64,000 bases of DNA from Anaerolineae bacterium. GTDB lineage: Bacteria > Chloroflexota > Anaerolineae > B4-G1 > SLSP01. The translations under genes and the position numbers were made by a program. Positions within the stretch are counted from its first letter, which is position 1. Every line of letters begins with the position of its first letter. The stretch is taken from positions 62,001 to 126,000 of the forward strand of contig JAPKMR010000002.1 of assembly GCA_026645815.1 (NCBI GenBank), read 5' to 3'. This document shows, in pieces, positions 8,445-16,948 of the stretch. The notes beneath the pieces are model-generated. The model saw only the letters and a list, made by a program, of their open reading frames with translations. It searched no databases and was not told the origin of the DNA.

Positions 8445-10115
8445 TCAAGATGCATTGCGGTTTGCGCGACTGAGGTCTTCCAAATCCACAAATCGCCGCA
8501 AGGCGCCATCTTGCATCGCCCAAATGCCGGTGGCAAAGGCATTGATGAAATACCGGTCATGAACAACTGCCAGAACCGTGCCCTCAAAAGCCGTCATTGC
8601 ACGTTCGAACTGCGTGCGGCTTGGAATATCCAGATGGTTGATCGGCTCATCGAGCAGCAAGAAGTTGCAACCGGTCGCTGCCATTCGCGCCAATGCCAAA
8701 CGGGCACGCTCACCGTAACTCAACGCCCCGACCAGCGTGAAAACATCATCACCCGAGAAGAGATAGTAATGCAGGAACGAGCGCACTTCCGTGTCCGACA
8801 TATCAGCAACTGCCCGAACCACCTCAAAAGGGGTACTCGCAGGGTCGAGCAGCTCCTGTTCCTGGGCATAGTATCCCACTTTGACGTTGGTTCCAAGCCG
8901 CACTCGCCCCGCCAGCGGCGCGAGCTGCCCCATAATCACCTTCAACAACGTGGTCTTGCCGGTGCCGTTGGGTCCAATGAGCGCCACACGTTCCCCAGCC
9001 CCTAGGACGGCATTGACCCCCTGAAATAACGCTGTACCGTGATAGCCGGCAGCAAGGTTTTCCAACACCAGAACCTCGCGACCACTTTCGGGCAAATCTA
9101 CGAATTCCAGCTTCATCCGCCAGGAGAGTTTCGGTTTCTCGGCACGTTCGTCACTGTCCATATAACGTTCAAGTTTGCGCTCTCGCGATTTCGCTTTCTT
9201 CGCTACCTTCTTGGCGTAACGCCTGATGGTGAAATCATGGGGTTTGGTCGTGAGCTCCACGCTCATCGCATGCATGGCAGTACGATGAATATCCGCCTGG
9301 ATGCGGTGAATTTCCTCTTGTTCATCACGCCACTGCGCCAGTTGCTTTTCGCGCTGTCGCTCCCAGGTCGCGATGTAGGCACTGTAATTGCCCACATATT
9401 CGGCAAGCATGTGTGTCTCTGGGTCGAGATCGAAAATGCGTGTGACCGTGTTATCCAGGAAGGTGCGGTCATGAGAGACAATCAGAGCCGCCCCCAAATA
9501 GCCACGCAACCACGTCTCGAGCCACTCCAATGCCTCGATATCGAGATGATTGGTCGGCTCATCGAGCAACACTATGTCAGGGCGATGCACCAACAACTGT
9601 GCCAGACCCAGGCGGGTTTTCTGACCACCGCTCAGAATAGCTAGCGGCGTTTCAAAATCAACATGTCCCAACCCCAGACCTGCCAAAACAGACTCGGCCT
9701 CGTGAGCCGCAGGTTGTGCTGCTGCCAGAGATTCCAGGCGCTCCAGCGCCTCGCTGTAATCTTCGAGCAACTGCACCCCCGGCTCTTGTTTAGAAAGCGC
9801 AGTAGCCAGAGTTGCGACCCGTGCTTCGGCTTCTGCCAGCGCCTCCTCACCAATCTGAAGGAATTGCGCCACCGTTGCGGCACCATGTTGAGCAAAGCCC
9901 TGCTCAAGATAGCCCAGGCGAGCATGTGAAGGCGTGATTTGAACACCGCCCGTATCCGGTGCGATTTGCCCCGTGATAATCCGCAGCAAAGTCGTCTTGC
10001 CACAGCCGTTCGGGCCAATCAGCCCAACCCGCTCACCGGCATTCAGCACAAAGGAAACGCCATCGAGAATGAGAGCATTCCCATAGTGTTTGGTTATATT
10101 GGATAGCTTAAGCAT
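8445..10115 (-). CDS. ABC-F family ATPase (ribosome-associated)
   Basis: A 556-residue soluble protein with two ABC domains and no membrane segment, so an ABC-F factor acting at the ribosome E site. Walker A: GPNGCGKTT (NBD1) and GPNGTGKTT (NBD2); signatures LSGGQ and LSYGE; Walker B ending DEPTNHLDI and DEPINHLDI. Between the domains is a long, basic linker (about residues 235-320, KKVAKKAKSRERKLERY), longer than in Uup or EttA and suggestive of the antibiotic-protection or stress-type subfamilies. The start follows CGAGGAG. The upstream region holds a promoter, a 19-codon leader ORF and a terminator, as in drug-induced ABC-F genes. Whether it gives resistance cannot be read from sequence. 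Confidence 0.88.
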   Translation of the reverse strand: MLKLSNITKHYGNALILDGVSFVLNAGERVGLIGPNGCGKTTLLRIITGQIAPDTGGVQITPSHARLGYLEQGFAQHGAATVAQFLQIGEEALAEAEARVATLATALSKQEPGVQLLEDYSEALERLESLAAAQPAAHEAESVLAGLGLGHVDFETPLAILSGGQKTRLGLAQLLVHRPDIVLLDEPTNHLDIEALEWLETWLRGYLGAALIVSHDRTFLDNTVTRIFDLDPETHMLAEYVGNYSAYIATWERQREKQLAQWRDEQEEIHRIQADIHRTAMHAMSVELTTKPHDFTIRRYAKKVAKKAKSRERKLERYMDSDERAEKPKLSWRMKLEFVDLPESGREVLVLENLAAGYHGTALFQGVNAVLGAGERVALIGPNGTGKTTLLKVIMGQLAPLAGRVRLGTNVKVGYYAQEQELLDPASTPFEVVRAVADMSDTEVRSFLHYYLFSGDDVFTLVGALSYGERARLALARMAATGCNFLLLDEPINHLDIPSRTQFERAMTAFEGTVLAVVHDRYFINAFATGIWAMQDGALRRFVDLEDLSRANRNAS

Positions 10116-10187
10116 ATTGACTCCTCGAAAACAGAAAGACCATGATGAGAAAATCCCCTAACTGTTACAGGATGGCTGCAAAACCAC

Positions 10188-10222
10188 AAAAAAAAGCCGT
10201 GGGGGCGGAAGCTCCCACGGCT
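10188..10222 (-). terminator. Attenuator terminator in the ABC-F leader
   Basis: On the minus strand AGCCGTGGG and CCCACGGCT (10195-10203 and 10214-10222 on plus) pair, with an inner GC/GC extension, followed directly by eight T (A run 10188-10195 on plus). It lies after the leader ORF and 70 bases before the ABC-F start, so it can end transcription before the gene. Confidence 0.85.
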
Positions 10223-10244
10223 CAGAGTGCAAGGTTTGCAGCGA

Positions 10245-10304
10245 CTAAACAGCAACAGGGATCACAAAACGCCCAAAAGGTGACCGTGAACCACTGTCAA
10301 TCAT
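10245..10304 (-). CDS. 19-residue leader peptide upstream of ABC-F
   Basis: ATG (10302-10304) sits six bases behind AAGGAGATA, a very good ribosome site, and the frame encodes MIDSGSRSPFGRFVIPVAV then TAG (10245-10247). The stop lies 23 bases before the 5' arm of the terminator. Bases 10284-10290 within codons 5-7 can pair (seven pairs, two G.U) with the terminator 5' arm at 10214-10220, a possible antiterminator. Ribosome stalling on such leaders is known to switch on ABC-F and other resistance genes. Expression has not been shown. Confidence 0.65.
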   Translation of the reverse strand: MIDSGSRSPFGRFVIPVAV

Positions 10305-10345
10305 CCCTGCTATCTCCTTCTCGAACTTAACCAAACTCGAGTGAT

Positions 10346-10373
10346 ATTTTACCACAAAGGCACGTATTGACAA
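10346..10373 (-). promoter_or_regulatory. Promoter of the ABC-F leader transcript
   Basis: On the minus strand -35 TTGTCA (10368-10373), 16-base spacer, -10 TAAAAT (10346-10351). It begins just past the stop codon of the FKBP gene, giving ABC-F its own start with a leader of about 220 bases. Confidence 0.65.
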
Positions 10374-10375
10374 AC

Positions 10376-10801
10376 TCAATCGCGAATTTCAAGCAGCTCC
10401 ACTTCAAAAATGAGCGTTGCATTGGCAGGAATAACACCGCCAGCTCCCCCGGCGCCGTATCCCAAATCGGGTGGAATAATGAGCTTGCGCACGCCACCAA
10501 CACGCATCGTCCCCACGCCCTCATCCCAACCACTGATTACCTGCCCCAGGCCAATGGAGAACTCAAAAGGCTCACCGCGGTCCACAGAGCTGTCGAACTT
10601 CGTGCCATCTTCCAGCCAACCGGTGTAGTGAACGACGACAGTATCGCCCAACTTAGGCATATCGCCCTCACCCACTTTGATGTCTACATATTGCAGACCT
10701 GTCTTCGTGGTCACAGTCTCCTCCTCAGCGGGATTTTTGCCCCCACAGCCTGCCAGTAACAACACCACCACCATAGCCATTAACCCAATCTTCATGCGCA
10801 T
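10376..10801 (-). CDS. FKBP-type peptidyl-prolyl isomerase lipoprotein
   Basis: A 141-residue protein that begins with a lipoprotein signal ending LLLAGC, so it is probably anchored outside the cytoplasmic membrane. The rest is one FKBP domain: [40 protein letters not shown] and [12 protein letters not shown], with the conserved aromatic and Tyr residues of an active isomerase. It catalyses cis-trans turning of X-Pro bonds in exported proteins. Start chosen at 10801 because AAGGAGG lies six bases upstream; longer in-frame starts have none. It stands alone with its own upstream promoter. Confidence 0.9.
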   Translation of the reverse strand: MRMKIGLMAMVVVLLLAGCGGKNPAEEETVTTKTGLQYVDIKVGEGDMPKLGDTVVVHYTGWLEDGTKFDSSVDRGEPFEFSIGLGQVISGWDEGVGTMRVGGVRKLIIPPDLGYGAGGAGGVIPANATLIFEVELLEIRD

Positions 10802-10851
10802 ATAGGTCCTCCTTGAAATATCGAATCTCAAATGTCACCTTCCAAATAGTC

Positions 10852-10879
10852 ATTCTAACTCATAATCATAGATTTCAAA
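10852..10879 (-). promoter_or_regulatory. Likely FKBP gene promoter
   Basis: On the minus strand TTTGAA (10874-10879), 16-base spacer, TAGAAT (10852-10857), about 50 bases before the ATG. The match is partial. Confidence 0.4.
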
Positions 10880-10912
10880 CACGCAAGGCATACACTGTAA
10901 AGTCCGTTAAAG

Positions 10913-10959
10913 AGGGTGATTTTCGATGCCGCGCGCAGCGCGGCATCGAAAATCACCCT
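10913..10959. repeat. Long perfect hairpin, related to the central palindrome of the intergenic repeat family
   Basis: Twenty-two perfect base pairs (10913-10934 with 10938-10959) around the three-base loop GCA. The outer arm AGGGTGATTTT resembles the outer arm of the hairpins at 21.7 and 25.3 kb; the inner GC-rich part differs. No terminal GGGTGCGTTTC repeats flank it. It lies between divergently transcribed FKBP and helicase-like genes, so it is not needed as a terminator. Confidence 0.8.
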
Positions 10960-11000
10960 TTACAAAGGTCAGCAAGGCTTCCCCAGATCGGGTAGATTTA

Positions 11001-11009
11001 TGGTATAAT
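11001..11009 (+). promoter_or_regulatory. Extended -10 promoter of the helicase-like gene
   Basis: TGGTATAAT (11001-11009) is a textbook extended -10 with consensus TATAAT; no good -35 box is seen. The start codon is 47 bases downstream. Confidence 0.55.
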
Positions 11010-11055
11010 CCCCACAGAGCGTAGCCGCGGTTTCCCACGCGGCGGAGGCACTGTC

Positions 11056-12177
11056 ATGATATTCGAGGATCTGGGTCTACATCCACGCGTCCTCGCTGGT
11101 TTGGGAGCGTTGGCAGATGAATCTCCCACACCAGTGCAGGAGCTAGCGCTTCCACCCATCCTTGAGGGACGCGACGTTCTGATAATCGCCCCTCAAACCG
11201 ATGGCGAGAAGCTGGTGCTTGTGCTGCCTACCCTCCAACACGCCTTTTTTGGTCCTCGAGGACGTATACAAGCTGTGATTCTCACTCCCACACAAGAATT
11301 GGCACAAACGATCATTGATGCCATCCAGAATCTAGGGAAACACACGCGCGTACGCAGCCTGATGCTATGTGATGGACCAATCCCACCGCAGATTGAAGCT
11401 TTACGCAATGGCGTAGAGGTTGTCGTCGCCTGCCCAGCGAGACTGCTTGAACATTTGAACCGTGGAAGCCTCGACCTTTCACGCGCGGGGCTGCTCGTAC
11501 TCAAGGATATTGACCGTTTTTCTGACATGGGCTTCTTGCCTGATCTGTGGCGCATTCTCAAGGCAACACCCACAGAGCACCAAACCCTTCTCTTTTCCAC
11601 TACAGACAACGAGGAGTTGCGTAAAACCGCACAGACGCTGCTACGTGAACCTATCACCGTGCAGATTGGTGAAGTAGCCTCTGCACCGGCTATCACTCAC
11701 CAGTTCTACCCTGTAGACGCAGAAGCCAAAACCGAGGCATTGCTAGCTCTTCTGGATTCGGGCGAGATTCCCTCCGAGGCCTTGTTGATCTTCTGCGAAA
11801 CGCGCTTCCGCGCCAGACGGTTGGGCGAGAAACTGAAACATGCGGGCTATGCTACCGCGATATTGACCGATGAACTCTCAACCAAACGACGCAATATCGC
11901 CATCGAGGGATTCCGGCAACAAACATCCAGAATCATTGTGACGACAGATTTAGCAGCACAAGGACTCGATGTCACCTCAATCGCCCATATCATCAATTTT
12001 GATATGCCGGCGACCGTAGAGAGCTATTTGCATCGCAGCGGTCGAACCGCATATAGCAAATCATCCTCCACCGCTATCAATCTGGTCACGTCAGAGGATG
12101 ATGAAATCGTTGATGCTATCACGCTTGAATTGGGTGAACGCCCCCGGTATCGCGTCCTGCCCCAGAACTTCGAATAA
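11056..12177 (+). CDS. DEAD-box-like RNA helicase with degenerate ATPase motifs
   Basis: A 373-residue protein with the length and two-RecA layout of a DEAD-box helicase core. Recognisable parts: Q motif SPTPVQELALPP (residues 23-34), motif Ia PTQELAQTI, motif IV LLIFCETRFRARRL, motif V TTDLAAQGLDV. The ATP-handling motifs have drifted: motif I reads APQTDGEKL (45-53) instead of AQTGSGKT, motif II reads KDID (150-153) instead of DEAD, motif III is STT, and motif VI ends GRTAY instead of GRTGR. It may bind RNA without normal ATP hydrolysis. The frame is intact and has its own promoter and ribosome site (GGCGGAGG), so it is not a decayed pseudogene. Confidence 0.8.
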   Translation: MIFEDLGLHPRVLAGLGALADESPTPVQELALPPILEGRDVLIIAPQTDGEKLVLVLPTLQHAFFGPRGRIQAVILTPTQELAQTIIDAIQNLGKHTRVRSLMLCDGPIPPQIEALRNGVEVVVACPARLLEHLNRGSLDLSRAGLLVLKDIDRFSDMGFLPDLWRILKATPTEHQTLLFSTTDNEELRKTAQTLLREPITVQIGEVASAPAITHQFYPVDAEAKTEALLALLDSGEIPSEALLIFCETRFRARRLGEKLKHAGYATAILTDELSTKRRNIAIEGFRQQTSRIIVTTDLAAQGLDVTSIAHIINFDMPATVESYLHRSGRTAYSKSSSTAINLVTSEDDEIVDAITLELGERPRYRVLPQNFE

Positions 12178-12184
12178 GAAACGC

Positions 12185-15076
12185 TCAAGCCGCCGGCAAC
12201 CAGATTGCAAAGGTACTGCCCTCACCCGGCGCGCTCTCCAACGTGATTTGCCCACCATGGCCTTGAATAATGCGCTGTGCGATACTCAAACCCAAGCCGA
12301 TACCTGGAAGCGGCATCGCAGAGGCTGCGCTGCCACGGAAGAACAGGTCAAAGATTCGTTCGCGCTCTTCGGGGCTGATCCCTGGTCCAGTATCTGACAT
12401 CAATAACATAACTCCGGATTGCGTACCCTGAATCGCAGGTTTCACCTCAAAACGGACCTGTCCTTCGGGAGGTGTGAAACTCAACGCATTGTCGAGGATT
12501 TCCTTCAGCGCGTGCGTAAGTCGTTCTGGATCTCCCTTGATTGCCGGCAGGTCAAGTGGCAACGGCATGACTTGAAAGGGTGCCACCTGCGTAGCTGCCC
12601 GCCCCTGACGGTATGCGATAAGGTCCTCGATTAATCGAGATAGATCAATGGGACGCCAATCCGTAACGCCAGGTTCGGTCTCCAGGGCTGCAACATCCAG
12701 GAAGTGCTGCACCAGCTGGAGCAACTGCTCAGTAACCACCCCCGCCCTCTGCAAGTAATCAGCCGCGCGCTCCGAATCAGGTTGTCGTCGCAATAGCTGT
12801 AGATACAGCTGCAGTGTTGTCACAGGAGTCCGCAATTCGTGTGAGACGTTACTCAAAAACTGCTGACGCGCACGCTCAAAGCGTTTGCGTGGGCTAATAT
12901 CATGATGACTCACAACGCTCCCCACCCGTCTTCCGGTAGCATCAAACACAGGTGCAATCGTCGCCGCTGCGTCATAGATAGCGCCATCTTTGCGCAGAGC
13001 AGTGATTTCGCCTTCCCAGTTACGTCCCTGATGCAGCGTTGTCTCAATGGCGCCCCAAAGCCCAGCCGTCCCTTGTGTCAAAGACATCAGAGACTGTCCC
13101 ATCACCTCAGCAGCTGTAAATCCCGTCAGGCGCGAGTAAGCGGGATTGCTGTAGCGCACGCACATTTCAGCGTCCATCATAATAATCGCATCTGCAATAC
13201 TACGCAGGAGCGTCTCACTCTTTTCCTGTTCGGCCCGGATTTCGGCGGTGCGCGCAGCGACCTCTGCCTCCAGCCCCTCAACCAGCGCAGCTTTTTCGAT
13301 GGCGATGGCAGCGGCACTTACCAGCGGCAATGAGCGCTGAATATGTTCACTGGCAAAGAACCCCGGGGTATCACCATGAAAACGCAACACTCCCAACACC
13401 CGGTCCTGCAAACAAATAGGTAACACCAGATAGGAACGAATCCATGCTGTAGCTTCGAAGATCTGCCACCGAGGCTCCGCAAGCGTATCATCAATCAGAA
13501 CCGGCGCTCGTGTCCTGATGGCTTCCATGTCAATCGGCAGTTGCGAGACATTGTGAATAACCGTACGGATATATGCCTCGGCGTCATTCTGATCATAACC
13601 GGACCAACGCACCGGTCGCAACATATCCCGTTCTAGCAGTGCAATGTGGGCTGTGCGATACGGAACGATTCGCTGAGCCTGATTCAGGATCTCCTCCAAA
13701 ACCGATTCAAATCCAATCTGGGAAGTCAACGCCAGAGTTACCTCGCGCAACGTCTCCGCCAAAATACGCTGGCGTTGCTCTTCCTCCAACAATACACGGC
13801 GTTCCTCCTCTATCCGGCGCCGTTCAATGATTTCCTGACGCAGGTGCTCATTTGTTTGGCGCAGGCCATCGAGCATCTCCCGCAGCTGCGCCGTCATGAG
13901 ATTGAACGTGCGTGCCAGACGCCCCACCTCATCCGCAGATTCGACATCGGCTTCAACATCAAGATTCCCGCGAGCAATCTGCTCCGCAACCGCAGTCAGG
14001 TGTATCACCGGACGCGTCAACCAGTTAACGACCCAGAATGCCAGGGCCGTGACAAGAACGGCAACCAACACCGCCGAAATCACGGTTACCCGCACGGCGC
14101 GATTGATAGGGCGCAAGAATGTTTCCTGCGATTGCGCGAAAACAACGTACCAGGGGTGATTTTCTAAGCGCACGACCGCAAGCGCTTCCAACGGCGTTGT
14201 CCCATCATGCGCATCCGCTACGAAAAATGGTTGCTTGTCGGATTCCAGCAACCCGGAATAGAAACCAGGCACGTCCGTGCTTAATGAGTCCAAAGGCAGA
14301 TTGGGCAAGCGACCAGCGTCCCGCAGTACCTCAGCAATCTCAGGGTCAAGGGGGATCACCGTTTTGAAGACGAGATCGGGGGCAGTATCGTGAGCCAAGC
14401 GTAGGCCATTCTCATCGAGTAGTACTGCAAAAGAACCTTGACCCGCACTACCACGCACTTGGGTAACCAGTTGCTGCAAGAATCCCACGCTATAACGTAC
14501 CCGCAATACCCCAATGATCACCCCGACATCATTGCGAATCGGCGCACTGAAGTGAAAGTAGACCCCCCCAACGCGCTCGGCGAAGCGCACCGGAGAGAGA
14601 TAGGGCAAACCTGTTTCCATTGAACGGCGGAAGTAGTCCGTTTCGGACTCATCCTGACCAATGTAGGGCAACGAGGTATCGGCGATGTTGCGACCCGCTT
14701 GGTTCAAAAGCCCATAAGATTCAATATGAAAGAGGTCCTTGCGTCGCAAGGTATTGAGCACTTCAAGAATCGAAGTCTCTTGCAGCGCTATAGTCTGTTC
14801 TGCAGGGCTTAGCGATACGAATTCCGAAATCTCGGGAAGCAGAGCTTCGGCGCGCACCGCGCTGAGATTTGTACTGAGGAAAGCATCAACGCTGGTAGCA
14901 GTACGCAGAGCAGCCGCGTAGAGCGTCTGATTGGCTTCTCCCAATAATGCCTGGCGTGTTGAGCGGGTGTAGAGCAGCACCAATGCCAACAACGCTACAA
15001 ACATCACCCCCAAAAAAGCCAGGGCGATTTTGGTGCGAAGTGTATGAGGACCATGCGAAGCAGATTCGGAAATCAC
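12185..15076 (-). CDS. Sensor histidine kinase (dCache-HAMP-GAF-PAS-HisKA-HATPase)
   Basis: A 963-residue membrane kinase. Order: N-terminal helix (about residues 15-37), a large extracellular double-Cache domain (about 40-320), a second membrane helix (about 327-350), HAMP, a coiled coil, GAF (about 445-600), PAS (about 625-735), HisKA with H746 in VSHELRTPV, and HATPase with DNALSF, DTGPGI and GIGLGLSIA. No receiver domain and no response regulator lies nearby. Its GTG start overlaps the stop of the solute-binding lipoprotein gene (GTGA), so the two are translated together and the lipoprotein probably presents a ligand to the Cache domain. Confidence 0.9.
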   Translation of the reverse strand: MISESASHGPHTLRTKIALAFLGVMFVALLALVLLYTRSTRQALLGEANQTLYAAALRTATSVDAFLSTNLSAVRAEALLPEISEFVSLSPAEQTIALQETSILEVLNTLRRKDLFHIESYGLLNQAGRNIADTSLPYIGQDESETDYFRRSMETGLPYLSPVRFAERVGGVYFHFSAPIRNDVGVIIGVLRVRYSVGFLQQLVTQVRGSAGQGSFAVLLDENGLRLAHDTAPDLVFKTVIPLDPEIAEVLRDAGRLPNLPLDSLSTDVPGFYSGLLESDKQPFFVADAHDGTTPLEALAVVRLENHPWYVVFAQSQETFLRPINRAVRVTVISAVLVAVLVTALAFWVVNWLTRPVIHLTAVAEQIARGNLDVEADVESADEVGRLARTFNLMTAQLREMLDGLRQTNEHLRQEIIERRRIEEERRVLLEEEQRQRILAETLREVTLALTSQIGFESVLEEILNQAQRIVPYRTAHIALLERDMLRPVRWSGYDQNDAEAYIRTVIHNVSQLPIDMEAIRTRAPVLIDDTLAEPRWQIFEATAWIRSYLVLPICLQDRVLGVLRFHGDTPGFFASEHIQRSLPLVSAAAIAIEKAALVEGLEAEVAARTAEIRAEQEKSETLLRSIADAIIMMDAEMCVRYSNPAYSRLTGFTAAEVMGQSLMSLTQGTAGLWGAIETTLHQGRNWEGEITALRKDGAIYDAAATIAPVFDATGRRVGSVVSHHDISPRKRFERARQQFLSNVSHELRTPVTTLQLYLQLLRRQPDSERAADYLQRAGVVTEQLLQLVQHFLDVAALETEPGVTDWRPIDLSRLIEDLIAYRQGRAATQVAPFQVMPLPLDLPAIKGDPERLTHALKEILDNALSFTPPEGQVRFEVKPAIQGTQSGVMLLMSDTGPGISPEERERIFDLFFRGSAASAMPLPGIGLGLSIAQRIIQGHGGQITLESAPGEGSTFAIWLPAA

Positions 15077-16416
15077 TCGCCAAGCACCCCTAAAGCCGCC
15101 TGTTGCGCCTCGGACATCAGTTCCGGTATCGGACGTTCTGTGGTGAGCACCTGAAGCAGCATCTCATTATAGATGCGCCAGAGTTCCTGCGGCTGATTTT
15201 GCCACTGAGGCAAAACTGTCAAATTGGGATTATGCAACAATTCAGTGATGAAGGTCTGCATAGCAGGATCCACTGCAGGATATAGGGTCTCAAGTGCCGA
15301 GCGTGTCGTTGGCAAGCGTCCCAAAGCCGGATAGATCAATGCCTGTACGTCATCGCGCACCAAAAACTTAAGCCACTCCACGGCAAGATCAGGGTGCTGA
15401 CTCTGTTTCAACACTGCGTAAATCACATTGCCGACCACAAGGTTGGCTTTTTGACCACTATCGGGATATGGAACCGGTGAATAGCGACAATCTTCACAGC
15501 CAGTTTCGATCGCCCATTGCGGATGCCAGCTGCCCGCGATCTGATAGGCGGAGAGTCCCCGAAACAGCTGTTCGTAGACCTGTCCCTCATCAGGGTTAAA
15601 GGCGAGTCCTGGAGGGGTATAGCGGTAAATCTCCCGCAGAAATTCCAGGGCAGGGATGGCTTTGGGATTATCAAAATAAGGACGCGAGCAATCATCCACA
15701 CAGATTTCCGCGCCGGACTGCGCCATCAACACATCAACGCGGAGCGCACTGCCTACAGAAGTCTCCACAGGACCTTGAAGGGTGTAACCATAATACGCTC
15801 CCTCCCCCTGCGCCGTAATGCTACGCGCTTCCGCTAAGAGTTCCTCCCAAGTCTCTGGAGGGCGGTCGCAATCCAGACCGGCAGCTTCCACAACCTCGCA
15901 ATTACGTTCAAAGCCAAAGACGCCCGTAAAAGCCGGCAAGCCATAAAGTTGCCCGTCCTGCAAAACAGCCTGATACGTGCCAGGGAGAAGGTCAGCATAG
16001 ATATCCGCTACCTGCGCGTCTATCGCCACCAGCCCATCAGCAGCGATGAAAGGCTTGAAGAAATTCTCGCCCACGACGATATCGGGCGCAGTACCCGCCA
16101 ACAGCGCATTGAACAAATTCTGGCGCAAAGATTCATCCCAACCATGAAACTCCAACTGCACTTTGACGCCGGGATGCTCTTTTTCAAATTGCTCAACGAT
16201 ATATCGCCCATAGCGTCCCTCTCCCTCAGGATCAGAACGCGCAGTCTCCATCGTCCAGTACTCTGCCCAGACAACCAATTCAACAGGGTCCTCCAGAGAA
16301 GCGCCAGAGCTCGGTAAAGTCGGTGTAGCGTCCGGCAATTCCTGAGGTGCAGGACCGGTACAGGCAACGAGCAGCAACGCCAGGCACAATCCAATCATAC
16401 GATGATGGGTTCTCAT
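15073..16416 (-). CDS. Extracellular solute-binding lipoprotein (sugar-type), sensor-linked
   Basis: A 447-residue family-1 extracellular binding protein with a lipoprotein signal ending LLLVACTG. Typical stretches are VVWAEYWTMETA, VEQFEKEHPGVKVQLEF, LFNALLAGTAPDIVV, YGLPAFTG and PETWEELLAEARS. Such proteins normally feed sugars or oligosaccharides to an ABC transporter, but no permease or ATPase gene is near. Instead the gene overlaps a dCache sensor kinase by four bases, so its likely job is ligand sensing. The start follows AGGAGA. The ligand is unknown. Confidence 0.85.
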   Translation of the reverse strand: MRTHHRMIGLCLALLLVACTGPAPQELPDATPTLPSSGASLEDPVELVVWAEYWTMETARSDPEGEGRYGRYIVEQFEKEHPGVKVQLEFHGWDESLRQNLFNALLAGTAPDIVVGENFFKPFIAADGLVAIDAQVADIYADLLPGTYQAVLQDGQLYGLPAFTGVFGFERNCEVVEAAGLDCDRPPETWEELLAEARSITAQGEGAYYGYTLQGPVETSVGSALRVDVLMAQSGAEICVDDCSRPYFDNPKAIPALEFLREIYRYTPPGLAFNPDEGQVYEQLFRGLSAYQIAGSWHPQWAIETGCEDCRYSPVPYPDSGQKANLVVGNVIYAVLKQSQHPDLAVEWLKFLVRDDVQALIYPALGRLPTTRSALETLYPAVDPAMQTFITELLHNPNLTVLPQWQNQPQELWRIYNEMLLQVLTTERPIPELMSEAQQAALGVLGE

Positions 16417-16500
16417 AGAACTCTCCTACGATCAAACGCAAGCATGCGCAGTTTAGTTTTACCTGCACGCGTGCTTGAAAACAATCCAAATCTCTGAGAG

Positions 16501-16875
16501 CTAATGTTCCTGCCGTGGCATATCCCGGCTTGTGATAACATCAATCCCCTCACCGAAAACGTCCTCGAGCACGACCTGATTCATCACCACCGGCGCCTCA
16601 AGCTCTACTGTACGAAGCTGCGCCAACAGCTCGAAGATACGTGGCTTGGGCACAGGCGCTGCCGTGTAGACCGGTACAAGAGAATGAATCCCGCCCCGAA
16701 CACGCACGGTGCTCGCCACCATTCGACGGGGGTCCGTCAGTTCACGTTTGATGTACTCAGGGCCACGCTTGCAGCTATTCCCTTCCACGCTCAGCAGGGT
16801 ATTACCCTCACGTGTTACTTCTAGAGTACAGCCCATCGGGCAGGTAATACAAATCATTTTTTCAGTAACAGACAT
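16501..16875 (-). CDS. DUF1667 protein (Fe-S-type partner of glycerol oxidoreductases)
   Basis: A 124-residue protein with an N-terminal cysteine set CITCPMGC and a later NSCKRG, the DUF1667 pattern, likely binding an iron-sulfur cluster or metal. It follows the GlpB-like flavoprotein on the same strand. In many anaerobes DUF1667 sits directly after glpA- and glpB-like genes, suggesting it is a small subunit of that dehydrogenase complex. Its exact role is not established. Confidence 0.8.
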   Translation of the reverse strand: MSVTEKMICITCPMGCTLEVTREGNTLLSVEGNSCKRGPEYIKRELTDPRRMVASTVRVRGGIHSLVPVYTAAPVPKPRIFELLAQLRTVELEAPVVMNQVVLEDVFGEGIDVITSRDMPRQEH

Positions 16876-16948
16876 TGCCTTTTACCTCTTTATTTGGGTC
16901 AAATCCGAGGTCCCTGTGCGAACACATGCGATATAAAAAGTGAATGCT

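Noticed and set aside
10376-10831. Longer FKBP start at 10831
   Set aside because: The extra ten residues precede a perfect lipoprotein signal, and the AAGGAGG ribosome site fits the ATG at 10801.
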